Shown here: positions 44,154 through 56,524 of the stretch, one piece after another
Layout of the letters: every line of letters begins with the position of its first letter
Position numbering within the stretch: position 1 is the stretch's first letter
Source: Deltaproteobacteria bacterium
Lineage (GTDB): Bacteria; Desulfobacterota; DSM-4660; Desulfatiglandales; HGW-15
Reading direction: 5' to 3'
Length of the DNA: 64,000 nt
NCBI GenBank assembly: GCA_019308745.1
Contig: JAFDHO010000004.1
Location: 1-64,000 of the forward strand
Made by a program: the position numbers and the translations under genes
The notes under the pieces: generated by a model
What the model was told of the DNA's origin: nothing
The model's database searches: none
What the model saw: only the letters and a program-made list of their open reading frames with translations

Positions 44154-45344
44154 ATGCAGGAGATGATCACGGTTGAAGGAGTCAAAAAGACGATCTTCGG
44201 AGCTGGTGCCCTGAAACAGTTGGGGAATGTTGCCAAGGGACTCGACGCAACCAGGGTGCTCCTGGTCATGGACCAGGGCCTTTCCAGGACAAGCATCTCG
44301 GAGAGGGCTCAGCAGGTCCTCAAGGATGACGGCATAAAACTCGGTATCTACCCGGAGATCACGCCCGAACCCTCCCCTCAACTGGCTGATGAAGGGGCAA
44401 AGATGGCCAGGAAGGAAAAGGTCAAGTGCGTTATCGGGCTCGGAGGGGGGAGCACCATGGACGTTGCCAAGGCAATCGCCGTGCTCGTCAACAATGAAGG
44501 AAAAGCGGTTGACTATATCGGTCTTGGCCTTGTCAAGAAGCCCGGGCTTCCCACGATCATGGTGCCGACAACAGCAGGGACCGGGAGCGAAGCGACCTTT
44601 ACTGCTGTCTTTACCATGAGGGAAAACAGGGCCAAGGGCGGTATCAACAGCCCCTTTCTTTATCCGAGTGTTGCAGTACTGGATCCTCAGCTCACCTTGG
44701 GCCTCCCACCAGAGATTACAGCATACACGGGTATGGATGCCCTGACCCATGCCCTGGAGTCATACACCTCCCTCCAGGCTCACTTCATGAGCGAACCTGT
44801 TTCCTTGAGTGCAGTCGGGCTTATTGCCCGGAACCTGAGAGAGGCAGTGTCGGACGGGGACAACTACGAGTATCGCCAGAATATGATGAAAGGAAGCTAC
44901 CTGGGCGGTCTCGGTCTGGCAATGGCAGGGGTCGGTGCTGTCCACGCCATGGCCTATCCCCTGGGAGCGTTCTTCGACATCCCCCATGGCATTGCAAATG
45001 CAGTGATGCTGCCCTATGTTCTGGCGTACAACTGCCAGTCAGCCATCGAGAAATTCTGCCGAATTGCAGAACTGACGGGAGTGGAAAGGGAGGGAGCCTC
45101 AAACCTGACCATGGCCAAGGGGGCCGTGAAGGCAGTCTTTGATCTTGGCGGGGAGATAGGGATCCCGCGGAGTCTCAAGGAACTCGATGTGCCCGAGGAC
45201 GCCATCCCGGAGATGGCCCGAGCTGCCTTGAAGGTGGAACGCCCAATGATGAACAACCCCAGGCCCATGGATGCCCGAGCTGTCGAGGATGTATACAGGA
45301 AGGCCTTTGAGGGGAAGATGAATGTAATGAACCCAGTGGAATAG
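44154..45344 (+). CDS. Iron-containing alcohol dehydrogenase
   Basis: This is a 396-residue group III (Fe-type) NAD(P)-dependent alcohol dehydrogenase. The nucleotide-binding loop is IGLGGGSTMDVAKAIA (near 95-110), followed by PTTAGTGSEAT. Metal-binding regions are YTGMDALTHALESY and FDIPHGIANAVMLPYV with its histidines. The ATG at 44154 has GAAGGGAATGAG upstream; another ATG 9 bases on is possible. The next gene, an aminotransferase, starts 16 bases after its stop, suggesting that an alcohol or aldehyde is interconverted and then aminated. The actual substrate is unknown. Confidence 0.93.
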   Translation: MQEMITVEGVKKTIFGAGALKQLGNVAKGLDATRVLLVMDQGLSRTSISERAQQVLKDDGIKLGIYPEITPEPSPQLADEGAKMARKEKVKCVIGLGGGSTMDVAKAIAVLVNNEGKAVDYIGLGLVKKPGLPTIMVPTTAGTGSEATFTAVFTMRENRAKGGINSPFLYPSVAVLDPQLTLGLPPEITAYTGMDALTHALESYTSLQAHFMSEPVSLSAVGLIARNLREAVSDGDNYEYRQNMMKGSYLGGLGLAMAGVGAVHAMAYPLGAFFDIPHGIANAVMLPYVLAYNCQSAIEKFCRIAELTGVEREGASNLTMAKGAVKAVFDLGGEIGIPRSLKELDVPEDAIPEMARAALKVERPMMNNPRPMDARAVEDVYRKAFEGKMNVMNPVE

Positions 45345-45360
45345 ACAAAAGGAGGTTGCC

Positions 45361-46563
45361 ATGCCCGGATTTGAAGTGCTCGGTGATGAAGAGAAGAAAG
45401 AAATAATGGATGTCCTGTCCCGCGGTGTCCTCTTCCGCTACGAGTTCGACAAGGAGAGACAGGGGGTTTACAAGGTCGAGACCTTTGAGAGGGAGTTCGC
45501 CAAGTATTGCGGCGTGAACCATGCCCTGGCCGTCTCATCAGGAACAGCTGCCCTGAGGGTTGCCCTTGCGGCCCTCGGCATAGGGCCTGGGGACGAGGTG
45601 ATCACCCAGGGTTTTACCTTTGTCGCCACCTGGGAAGCCGTCCTGGACTCGGGGGCCATTCCCGCCTTTGCCGAAATAGACGACACCCTCTGCATGGATC
45701 CGGAGGATCTGGAAAGCAGGATTACGCCGAGGACGAGGGCCATCATTCCTGTGCACATGTGCGGCGCGCAGGCGCGGGTCGGGGAAATCACGGAAATAGC
45801 CAAAAGGCACAATCTCCACGTCATTGAAGACACGGCCCAGTCCTGTGGCGGCAGGCTCAACGGGAAGGCCCTGGGCTCCTTCGGGGACATGGGGACCTTT
45901 TCCTTCGACTCGGTGAAGACCATCACCACGGGAGAAGGGGGTATGGTCATCACAGACAGGGAGGACCTCTACATCAAGGCCTCTGAGTACCACGACCATG
46001 GCCATGACCATGATCCCACTGTGGGGAGAGGCCTTGAGAAAAGGAACTTCCTTGGATTCAACTACCGCATGATGGAACTGCAGGGCGCCCTTGGGCTCGC
46101 CCAGTTGAGGAAGCTGGACGACATCATCTTGAAACGGCAGAGAGAAAATAAGCAGCGTATCAAAGAGGCCCTCTCAAGGTACGAGGAGATCACCTTCAGG
46201 AATGTACCGGACCCTGAAGGGGATACGGCAACCTTTCTCATCTTCTTCCTCCCGACAGGAGAAAAGGCCCGGGACTTCAATCAGGCCCTGGTGAGCGAAG
46301 GGGCCAATACTGTGTACTGGTATGACACCCCCTGGCACTATTACGGGAAGTGGGAGCACCTCTTGCAAGGCAAGACATTGATCAACTCCGGGTATCCCTT
46401 CAAGGATGACAGGGGCGCGACTCGTGGCGATTACTCAAACCTGGTCATGCCCAAGACCGACGAGATCATGTCACGGGCCCTGACTATACCCATAAGCATC
46501 CACATGGACGAGGAGATTCCCGTGATTCTCAAGGCTGTTGAAAAGGCATCGAGGGTGCTCTAG
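45361..46563 (+). CDS. DegT/DnrJ/EryC1/StrS family PLP-dependent aminotransferase
   Basis: This is a 400-residue PLP enzyme of the sugar aminotransferase family. HALAVSSGTAALRVALAALG and GDEVITQGFTFVATWEAVL start the fold. VIEDTAQSCGG has the cofactor-binding aspartate and FSFDSVKTITTGEGGMVITD has the PLP lysine near residue 186. NFLGFNYRMMELQGALGLAQ follows. The ATG has AGGAGG 6 bases upstream. Family members aminate keto-sugars or, in some cases, other ketones or cyclitols. No nucleotide-sugar genes are nearby, so the substrate is unclear; the adjacent Fe-type dehydrogenase may supply a ketone or aldehyde. Confidence 0.92.
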   Translation: MPGFEVLGDEEKKEIMDVLSRGVLFRYEFDKERQGVYKVETFEREFAKYCGVNHALAVSSGTAALRVALAALGIGPGDEVITQGFTFVATWEAVLDSGAIPAFAEIDDTLCMDPEDLESRITPRTRAIIPVHMCGAQARVGEITEIAKRHNLHVIEDTAQSCGGRLNGKALGSFGDMGTFSFDSVKTITTGEGGMVITDREDLYIKASEYHDHGHDHDPTVGRGLEKRNFLGFNYRMMELQGALGLAQLRKLDDIILKRQRENKQRIKEALSRYEEITFRNVPDPEGDTATFLIFFLPTGEKARDFNQALVSEGANTVYWYDTPWHYYGKWEHLLQGKTLINSGYPFKDDRGATRGDYSNLVMPKTDEIMSRALTIPISIHMDEEIPVILKAVEKASRVL

Positions 46564-46654
46564 ATATGGCCAGGGGGTCCTGTCCTGCAGATTTCTGTCT
46601 GAAGCATAGATAGACCCGCTGCTTGTGGTTGAACCGGGGAGCCAAGCACTATTC

Positions 46655-48295
46655 ATGCGGATCGCAATTTGCCAAATAGACCCCATCATAGGGCACTTCA
46701 TCTACAACACCTCGCTGATTCTTGATGGCGTGGAGAAGGCAAAGGCCTCGGGCTGTTCCCTTGCCATCTTTCCCGAGATGTCCATTATTGGCTATCCCCC
46801 GAAGGATCTCCTGGAAAGACCTGCCTTTCTTCGAGAGAACCTGGACCAGTTGAACCGCCTTGCTTCCCGAATAGAGGGAATCCACGTGCTATGCGGCTAC
46901 GTGGACAGGAACCCCCTTGAGGTGGGCAAACCCCTCGTAAACAGCGTTGCCCTGATAGGTGGAGGTAGGGTCCTCAAGAAGGGCGGGAAGAGGCTATTGC
47001 CCGCTTACGACGTGTTCGACGAGACCCGGTATTTTGAACCTGCCCACGAGAGCCTGGTATTTGACCTGGGCGGGAGAAGGTTCGGGGTGACCATATGTGA
47101 AGATATCTGGACCGTGGGGGATATCAAGGGCCTGCCCCACTATGCCTTCAATCCCGTTGCCGAGCTCCATTCCCAATCCATTGATGTCCTGGTCAATATA
47201 TCCGCTTCGCCCTATACCTTGAACAAGGCCCCCCTGCGAATGAGGATCCTGCAATCTCTGTCTTTGGAATACAAGATACCCACCGTCTATTGCAACCAGG
47301 TGGGCGGGAATGATGACCTCCTGTTCGACGGTATGAGCATGGTGGTTGACTCAAGGGGTAGACTCATCCTTCTGGGTGAGGAGTTTGCCCCGGATCTGTT
47401 GGTCTGGGACACCAATAGCACCTGTGACGAGATAGATCAGCCCTGGCCCGAGGAAGAGGAATCTGTTCTTCGGGGACTTATTGTGGGAACTCGGGATTAC
47501 GTTACAAAGTGTGGCTTCAAAAAAGTCCTGGTAGGGCTGAGCGGCGGCATCGACTCGTCTCTGGTGGCCGTGATCGCTCAGAGGGCCCTGGGGCCCGAGA
47601 ACGTGATGTGCCTGAGCATGCCATCACCTTTTACATCTGAGATGAGCAATGAAGATGCAAGGACGCTGGCCCGGAACCTGGGGGTGCGTCATGAGTTCAT
47701 ACCCATTCACGATATATTCGAGGCTTACAAGCTGGCCCTCGAACCCCTGTTTAGAGGCCTCAAGGAAGACGAAACAGAGGAAAACATCCAGGCCAGGATC
47801 CGTGGCAATTTGCTCATGGCCCTGTCCAATAAGTTCAATGCCCTCCTCCTGACTACGGGGAACAAGTCCGAATTTGCTATGGGATATTGCACCCTTTACG
47901 GGGATCTCAGCGGCGGATTGGCAGTCATATCAGACATCCCCAAGACCATGTGCTATCGCCTGGCACGATACATCAACACGGACTCAGAGATCATTCCCCA
48001 CCGGGTATTGACCAGGCCACCTTCGGCGGAATTGAGACCCGACCAGAAGGACCAGGACAGCCTGCCCTCATACGAGATACTTGACGGCATCCTGGAGGCG
48101 GCTATAGAGGAGAACCTGGGCCTTGAAGAGATCGTGGCCCGGGGGTATGATCCGGAAACAGTCAGAGACGTCCTCAAGAGGCTTGCCCTGAACGAGTATA
48201 AACGTCGCCAGGCCCCGCCCGGACTCAAGATCACCACAAAGGCCTTTGGATATGGTCGTAGGTATCCCATTGCCCGGGGACCCGAACCCTATTGA
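46655..48295 (+). CDS. nadE: Glutamine-dependent NAD+ synthetase
   Basis: This enzyme makes NAD+ from deamido-NAD with glutamine as nitrogen source, about 546 residues. The N-terminal nitrilase-type glutaminase has the Glu in IFPEMSIIGYPPKDLLE, the Lys in GGKRLLPAYDVFDE and the Cys in GVTICEDIWT. The C-terminal synthetase has the PP-loop VGLSGGIDSSLVAVIA and TTGNKSEFAMGYCTLYGD. The frame opens at a GTG at 46625, but the ATG at 46655 starts MRIAICQIDPIIG, the family N-terminus. Confidence 0.95.
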   Translation: MRIAICQIDPIIGHFIYNTSLILDGVEKAKASGCSLAIFPEMSIIGYPPKDLLERPAFLRENLDQLNRLASRIEGIHVLCGYVDRNPLEVGKPLVNSVALIGGGRVLKKGGKRLLPAYDVFDETRYFEPAHESLVFDLGGRRFGVTICEDIWTVGDIKGLPHYAFNPVAELHSQSIDVLVNISASPYTLNKAPLRMRILQSLSLEYKIPTVYCNQVGGNDDLLFDGMSMVVDSRGRLILLGEEFAPDLLVWDTNSTCDEIDQPWPEEEESVLRGLIVGTRDYVTKCGFKKVLVGLSGGIDSSLVAVIAQRALGPENVMCLSMPSPFTSEMSNEDARTLARNLGVRHEFIPIHDIFEAYKLALEPLFRGLKEDETEENIQARIRGNLLMALSNKFNALLLTTGNKSEFAMGYCTLYGDLSGGLAVISDIPKTMCYRLARYINTDSEIIPHRVLTRPPSAELRPDQKDQDSLPSYEILDGILEAAIEENLGLEEIVARGYDPETVRDVLKRLALNEYKRRQAPPGLKITTKAFGYGRRYPIARGPEPY

Positions 48296-48348
48296 GTTGG
48301 AGTTGCCCCGGTCCAGAGGGGGAACAGAGCCGCCTTACTTCATAAACC

Positions 48349-48410
48349 GGCAACGCGGGTGCCTCGGCCCACAGGTTGGAGGAGAATCGCAACTACAAGT
48401 TGCTCCTACA
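48349..48410. repeat. GTTGCTCCTACA / GGCAACGCGGGTGCC repeat, copy 2
   Basis: GGCAACGCGGGTGCCTCGGC (48349-48368) and GTTGCTCCTACA (48399-48410) repeat the elements at 43.87-43.92 kb. GCAACT-ACA-AGTTGC just before the second motif forms a small hairpin. The element lies in the gap between nadE and trmJ. Confidence 0.55.
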
Positions 48411-48476
48411 GGGGGGACAACGAGGCGGGCCATTCGCCCTCGCAAGAGATATCTCCCGGGAAATGATCGACCTGTG

Positions 48477-49241
48477 ATGGATAAGGACATACCAGTAAAT
48501 TTGGCCAACATCTCCATTGTCCTTGCAGAGACCCAGATCCCCGAGAACGTGGGTTCTGTGGCCAGGGCCATGAACAACATGGGGCTCCGCCACCTGATAC
48601 TGGTCAGTCCCGAAAACTGCGAACTGTCGAGGGTGCTCAAGACAGCAACGGGCAGCTCCATAGACATCATAGAAGAGATGGAGGTCTATGATGACCTCCC
48701 GGAGGCACTCGGCCCCTTCAATTACGTGGTGGGAACGACTGCCCGATTGGGAACCCAGCGGCCCGCTCTGACTAATCCTCGCCGCCTGGCACAGGACCTC
48801 GTCTCCATATCACAGGATAACAGGATCGCAATCCTCTTCGGTCCGGAGGACAGGGGGCTTTCCAATGAACAGCTCCGCTACTGCCACACCATAGCTACCG
48901 TCCCCACCGCAGGCTTTTCCTCCCTGAACCTTGCCCAGGCCGTTATGATCTTCTGTTACGAGATCTCCCTGGCAGCGGCCCCAACGATACCTGAGCCCCT
49001 TCCCCGCCTCGCCAACAGGTTCGAGCTGGAAGGGATGTATGATCACCTCAAGGAGGTCTTCTTGAAGATCGGCTTTATCAATCCTGAAAACCCGGAACAC
49101 TGGATGCTCAACATAAGGCGATTCCTCTCCCGGGTCCCCTTGAGGGCGAGGGACGTCAGGATAATTCGGGGCATCTGCCGGCAGCTTGATTGGTACACCG
49201 ACCAGGTCTCAAAGGGGGGCGGTAAGAGGAAACAGGGCTGA
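48477..49241 (+). CDS. trmJ: TrmJ-like tRNA/rRNA ribose 2-O-methyltransferase
   Basis: This is a SPOUT-family RNA methyltransferase of about 254 residues, most like TrmJ, which methylates the 2-hydroxyl of nucleotide 32 in tRNA. VLAETQIPENVGSVARAMNN, IAILFGPEDRGLSNEQL and VPTAGFSSLNLAQAVMIF are the three knot motifs. The frame extends upstream through the repeat element; I start at the ATG at 48477 because the SPOUT domain begins soon after. The C-terminal extension matches TrmJ in length. Confidence 0.88.
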   Translation: MDKDIPVNLANISIVLAETQIPENVGSVARAMNNMGLRHLILVSPENCELSRVLKTATGSSIDIIEEMEVYDDLPEALGPFNYVVGTTARLGTQRPALTNPRRLAQDLVSISQDNRIAILFGPEDRGLSNEQLRYCHTIATVPTAGFSSLNLAQAVMIFCYEISLAAAPTIPEPLPRLANRFELEGMYDHLKEVFLKIGFINPENPEHWMLNIRRFLSRVPLRARDVRIIRGICRQLDWYTDQVSKGGGKRKQG

Positions 49242-49254
49242 ATCTACCTGTGAC

Positions 49255-50172
49255 TTAACTTTCTTCTTTTCGGTCCGACAGCAACGCGTTCTCAATGGCG
49301 ATCGCTGCAGGCCCGCTCAGGGCGGTAATCAGGGAGAGGTCCTCTTTCCGGAAACCGTGGGGTCTCTGGATGGAATCGAAGTAAAGCACCCCCCTGAGCC
49401 GGGACCTGCTCATGAGGGGCACGCACATAACCGATCGGATATTCATCAGCTGCATGCTTTCTGAGACATCGTGTTCATCCTCGCTCAAGGTATCCAGCAT
49501 GATGACCGGCTTTTTTTCCTTGATGACCCTGCCTACTATGCTTCGGCTGAACCTCCCAACCTTGTGTTCTCTTTGTTTACTGAAGATTGAGATTATATTT
49601 GATATCTTGCCCGTTTGCTTGTCCACAAGGATGAAGAAGCCCCTGTCGATTCTGATGAGAAGGTCCAGGATTGATTGAAGTATGGACTCGAGGGTCTGAT
49701 TGAGGTTCAGTGACTGTTCCAAGATGGCCGCAACCTTTGAAATGAGCTCCATGTTCTTCTTGTGGGTCATCGGCCTATCCTGGACCAGAACCTTGCCCTC
49801 CTGCTCCATTTCCTCGGGGAGGCTGACTGCATCCAGGACCTCCAATTCCTCCTCACCAAGGTCCTCCTGTTCGTAGGAATCCACGAGACTTACGATCACC
49901 TTCTTGCTGATTCCAATGGAGGCCCCGATATCTATTTCCACGTCCTTATTGGGCTCTATCCTTTCTCCGTTTACAAATGTCCCGTTCTTGCTGTTCAAGT
50001 CACGAATGAAATACTTCTTTCCTTTCCTCGTTATTCTCACGTGGCTTCGGGACACTGCGCTATCATCGATGACAATGTTATTGTCGGGAGATCTGCCTAT
50101 GAAAGTGACGTCACCTTCGAGACTATGGTGCTCCCCCCTCTTCGGACCTGTCATGACCTGGATTACCGCCAT
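49255..50172 (-). CDS. FHA-GAF domain signalling protein
   Basis: This 305-residue cytoplasmic protein has an N-terminal FHA domain (about 1-95) with IGRSPDNNIVIDD, SRSHVRI and LNSKNGTFVNGERI, so the phosphothreonine-binding residues are intact. An acidic linker (about 98-140) precedes a GAF domain (about 145-295). No output domain follows, although FHA-GAF proteins often continue into a cyclase, phosphatase or sigma54-activator module. It may read a Ser/Thr phosphorylation signal and pass it through a partner. No kinase is in the window. Confidence 0.88.
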   Translation of the reverse strand: MAVIQVMTGPKRGEHHSLEGDVTFIGRSPDNNIVIDDSAVSRSHVRITRKGKKYFIRDLNSKNGTFVNGERIEPNKDVEIDIGASIGISKKVIVSLVDSYEQEDLGEEELEVLDAVSLPEEMEQEGKVLVQDRPMTHKKNMELISKVAAILEQSLNLNQTLESILQSILDLLIRIDRGFFILVDKQTGKISNIISIFSKQREHKVGRFSRSIVGRVIKEKKPVIMLDTLSEDEHDVSESMQLMNIRSVMCVPLMSRSRLRGVLYFDSIQRPHGFRKEDLSLITALSGPAAIAIENALLSDRKEES

Positions 50173-50340
50173 GATTCACCATCCCTTATCTACAAGTTTA
50201 AGATTATTCCGTCTTACTATTGTACAGTTCTCACATATTAACACAATTATCATAATTCGTCAACGTTCATGTTATCTTAGGCTTAATTTGCCTATTGTTG
50301 TTTTTTCTCTGACTCGGTGCTTCGATTGGTGGTGTTACAG

Positions 50341-50366
50341 GGAAAGCCCTCTCCGGGGGGGCTTCC
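50341..50366. terminator. Possible hairpin terminator after guaA
   Basis: On the minus strand GGAAGCCC and GGGCTTTCC pair as an 8-bp stem with one bulge, starting 7 bases after the guaA stop. The following sequence lacks a proper T-run, so termination strength is doubtful. Confidence 0.35.
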
Positions 50367-50372
50367 TGGTTT

Positions 50373-51928
50373 TCATTCCCACTCAATGGTGCTTGGTGGC
50401 TTTGAGGAGATATCATATACCACCCTGTTTACGCCGCGAACATTGTTGATAATCCTGTTCGAGATCCGTGCCAGGACCTCGTAGGGGATCCGGGTCCAAT
50501 CCGCGGTCATGGCATCCAGGCTGTCCACGATCCGGACGGCAATCACGTGTTCGTAAGTCCTCTCATCACCCATCACCCCCACGGTCTTCACCGGCAGGAG
50601 TACGGCAAAGGATTGCCAGACCTTGTCATAGAGGTCTGCCTTCCTGATTTCTTCCAGCAGGAGTACGTCAGCAGACCTCAGTATTTCCAACCTCTCCCTG
50701 GTGACTTCACCCAATATCCTCACTGCCAGGCCGGGGCCAGGAAAGGGCTGCCGCATGACCAGCTCCCTTGGCAGGTCCAATTCAACCCCAACCTGTCGCA
50801 CCTCGTCCTTGAATAGCTCTCTCAAGGGCTCCACCAGCTCCAGGTTCATGGCTTCCGGTAGTCCACCCACGTTGTGGTGGCTCTTGATGGTCGCTGAGGG
50901 CCCTTTGAAGGAAACGCTCTCGATCACGTCGGGGTAGAGAGTACCCTGGGCCAGGAATTTCGCCTTTCCCAGTTCCCTGGCCTTTTTCTCAAAGACGTAG
51001 ATAAACTCCCTCCCTATGATAGTCCTTTTCTCTTCCGGATCTGTGACCCCCTTTAGCTTTTCAAGAAAGTGTTCCGATGCATCCACCAGATGGACGTCCA
51101 TCTGGTAATGTCTCCCGAAGAGTTCCATGACCTCCTGGACTTCTCCTCTCCTGAGGAGTGCGTTATCCACGAAAATACAAGAAAGCTGCGGCCCTACCGC
51201 GCGGTGCAAGAGTACCGCTGTAACAGAGGAATCAACCCCGCCGGAGATGCCGCAGATCACCCTTTCCTTTCCGATCCGCCTCCTGAGGTCAGCAACCGTC
51301 CTCTCCACAAAAGAACTCATGGTCCAGAGGGGTTTACACCCGCATATATTGAAGAGAAAGTTCTTCAGTATCTTCATCCCGTTTGGCGTGTGGACCACCT
51401 CGGGGTGAAACTGGACCCCGTATATCTTCCTGGATCTATCGGCCACGGCGGCCACAGGGCTGTTCTTGCTGCCGGCCAGGCATTGGAATCCCTCGGGCAT
51501 TCGTATGATCCGATCACCGTGACTCATCCACACCATTTCACCCTTGTCCCTTGAGAGGCCCTGAAAGAGGTCTTGATCATCTTCAATTCGGATCACGGCA
51601 CTTCCGTACTCCCGGTCCTCCGCCCTTGCAACTTCGCCGCCCAAGGCATGGGTGATGTACTGCATGCCATAACATATCCCCAGCACTGGGACCCGCAGAT
51701 CCAGCACTTCCTTTGCCGCCATGGGGGCATCCTCATCATATATGCTCGCCGGTCCCCCAGAGAGAATAATCCCGGCGGGCATGAACTTTTTGATTTCCTC
51801 AATGTTCAGGTTAAAGGGGTGTATCTCGCAGTATACCTGGGCCTCACGCACCCTTCGTGCTATGAGCTGGGTATACTGGGATCCGAAGTCCAGGATGAGG
51901 ATCTTCTCATCATATATCCTGCTTGTCA

Positions 51929-51929
<1 letters not shown>
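50373..51929 (-). CDS. guaA: GMP synthase (glutamine-hydrolysing)
   Basis: This enzyme converts XMP to GMP with glutamine, 518 residues. The amidotransferase domain has the nucleophile in [10 protein letters not shown] and the His/Glu pair in [12 protein letters not shown]. The synthetase has the PP-loop [16 protein letters not shown], and the C-terminus ends in PPSTIEWE as usual for GuaA. The ATG at 51927-51929 overlaps the guaB stop as ATGA and follows AGGG at good spacing; a GTG one codon earlier is possible. It is coupled to guaB, so both steps from IMP to GMP are expressed together. Confidence 0.97.
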
Positions 51930-54413
<2,484 letters not shown>

Positions 54414-54557
54414 AGTATAGGGAAAGAATACTCGAGCGTCAACAGGCCCCCGACCAAATTGTCTGCACTGGCTCCAGGAAAACCCTCTTACCTTCCGTTG
54501 CCTGTCAGCCGATCCCGGGCGTCATGCCCTCACACGCTATGGCCCCTAACTGGATTC

Positions 54558-56147
54558 TCATCTCCTTCCCCTGTACCGAACCACGCCCCACAGGGACCGC
54601 AACTCCCCGGAACCCATTGCTGCGCTGACCAGGAAATAGATCAACACGCCGCCAAATACAAGGCCTGCCAGGACCAGGGCCAGACTAATGATGCCTGTCT
54701 GGGACCCGATCGGGGCAATCTCCTCTCTTAGGAGAAAAATAACGAGCCCTGTAATGGCTGATGCTACGAGGCATTTGCAGGCAGAGACCATAACCGGCCT
54801 CAATTCCAACAGGGCCATCTTCCTCTTCAGCAGGAGGGCCAACAAACAGAACTGGATAGTGGAGGAAAGGGACAAGGCAAGGGCCAACCCCCCGTGTTTT
54901 AAGGGTCCCATGAGGAGCAGACTGAATAGGAGGTTGGCCCCAAGGGAGACAGCAGCCACCTTGACGGGTGTCTTGGTATCTTGAAGTGCATAGTACGCGG
55001 ACACCATGACCCTTATCCCAGAAAAGGCCCAAAGGCCCAGGGTGTAGTAGAACAGGGCCCTGTTGGTCATCACCCTTGAAAAGGAGTCAAAAACTCCTCT
55101 CTCAAAGAGCACGCTGACGATCAGGTCTCCCAGGAGAATGAGCCCCATCATGGATGGTATCGTAATGAAAAAGACCAGCCTCAAGGCATGGTTCAGGGTG
55201 TCGCAGAAGTCACCAAGGTCTTCCTCTGCTGCCTGTTTTGACAGGGATGGCAAGGCGGCGGTGCTGATCGCTATGGCAAAGACCCCCAGAGGGAACTGGA
55301 CCAGCCTGTCCGCGTAGTAGAGCCAGGACACGCTCCCTTCCGGCAAGAAAGAGGCAAGGAGAGTCCCCATGAACTGGTTGAACTGGTATATGGCGGAACC
55401 GAAAACAGCCGGAGCCATGAGGGCTCCTACTCTCCTTACGGCCGGATGCCCGGGCATCCAGCAGGGAGCGAGGCTGATCCCCTTCTTTACGACCCAGGGG
55501 ACCTGCAAGGCCACCTGAAGAATCCCCCCCAGAACGACCCCTATGGCTGCCCCCAGGATGGGCTGGGGCAGGTGGGGCGAGATCCAGAGCACGGACAGGA
55601 TCATTCCCACGTTCAAGAGGATGGGCGCAGCAGCAGGGGCAGCGAAATGCCTGAGGGAATTCAGGATACCCATGTAAAGGGCGACGAGACTTATGAAAAA
55701 GATGTAGGGGAAGGTAACGCGGGTCAAGAGGACGGTAAGCTCATATTTGGGCCCCTGGCCCCCGAATCCAAAGGCCTGAATCCTCACGATGAGGGGAGAA
55801 AAAAGGATGCCCGCAACAGTGATCAGGCCAAGGATGAGCAAGAGCAGCGTCATGACTGCCCTGGCCATTTGAAAGGCTTCTGACTTTGTCCTCTGACTCA
55901 GGTATTCTGTGAACACGGGGATAAAAGCGATGGTGAGGGAGCCTTCTGCAAACAGGCGCCTCAAGAGATTCGGTATGCGAAAGGCCACGAAGAAGGCATC
56001 AGCAGCCATGCCTGTCCCAAAGAACCTTGCGATGACCATGTCCCGCACCAGCCCAAGGATCCTGCTCAGAAAAGTAAAAAAGCCCACAGTCCCTGCTGCT
56101 CGACTGACGCTCTGTCTTTCATAGAGGAGATTATCCGAGTTTCCCAT
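54558..56147 (-). CDS. murJ: Lipid II flippase MurJ
   Basis: This is a MATE-like membrane protein of 529 residues with about 14 helices that flips lipid II for peptidoglycan synthesis. The family motifs TFLSRILGLVRDMVIARFFG (start), AFRIPNLLRRLFAEGSLT and YYALQDTKTPVKVAA are present. The ATG at 56147 is the only sensible start. It reads divergently from rpsT, as in many proteobacteria, where murJ and rpsT are neighbours. Confidence 0.95.
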   Translation of the reverse strand: MGNSDNLLYERQSVSRAAGTVGFFTFLSRILGLVRDMVIARFFGTGMAADAFFVAFRIPNLLRRLFAEGSLTIAFIPVFTEYLSQRTKSEAFQMARAVMTLLLLILGLITVAGILFSPLIVRIQAFGFGGQGPKYELTVLLTRVTFPYIFFISLVALYMGILNSLRHFAAPAAAPILLNVGMILSVLWISPHLPQPILGAAIGVVLGGILQVALQVPWVVKKGISLAPCWMPGHPAVRRVGALMAPAVFGSAIYQFNQFMGTLLASFLPEGSVSWLYYADRLVQFPLGVFAIAISTAALPSLSKQAAEEDLGDFCDTLNHALRLVFFITIPSMMGLILLGDLIVSVLFERGVFDSFSRVMTNRALFYYTLGLWAFSGIRVMVSAYYALQDTKTPVKVAAVSLGANLLFSLLLMGPLKHGGLALALSLSSTIQFCLLALLLKRKMALLELRPVMVSACKCLVASAITGLVIFLLREEIAPIGSQTGIISLALVLAGLVFGGVLIYFLVSAAMGSGELRSLWGVVRYRGRR

Positions 56148-56524
56148 AGCTGATCTGTGCTACCAATCGGAGGACCGTCAGGTCTCGCACCTCGCTCACT
56201 GACGCCCCGTCAGGATTCTGCAAATGAAGACCTCCGGATGAAGCTTGGACCTGGGCCAATCCAAAACGGGCCGTTGCCCAAAGCCTTTTCGTTGGCCTTG
56301 TCCCGCCATAGGGTATTTCAAAACATTGTGTATAGGCACCACTATTGTCGAGCTCTGGGCAACAGCCCGCAAAGGCTTGATCAAGGGCTCAGGGATCTGT
56401 TTTGTAAAACCTCGGCCGGAAACAGGTTCACCGATCTTATCATTCATAATTTTGCCTTGACAAGCGCTAAAAACTGAATTAAAAAATAAAGTTTAAGATC
56501 CGGGAAAGAGGAGGATATCAAGGC
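56148..56524. other. Divergent intergenic region between murJ and rpsT
   Basis: Apart from the rpsT promoter annotated at 56457-56485, I see no gene or structured RNA. The rpsT-proximal 70 bases are AT-rich. A murJ promoter should be near 56150-56250 but no hexamers stand out. Confidence 0.4.
56457..56485 (+). promoter_or_regulatory. Sigma70 promoter of rpsT
   Basis: TTGACA at 56457-56462 is followed after 17 bases by TAAAAA at 56480-56485, a 4-of-6 match to the -10 consensus, in an AT-rich region. Transcription would start near 56492, about 33 bases before the rpsT start codon. Confidence 0.6.

Noticed and set aside
50341..50366. Strong bidirectional terminator between guaA and the FHA gene
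   Set aside because: A stem exists but neither side has a continuous T-run, so it is listed only as a weak candidate.
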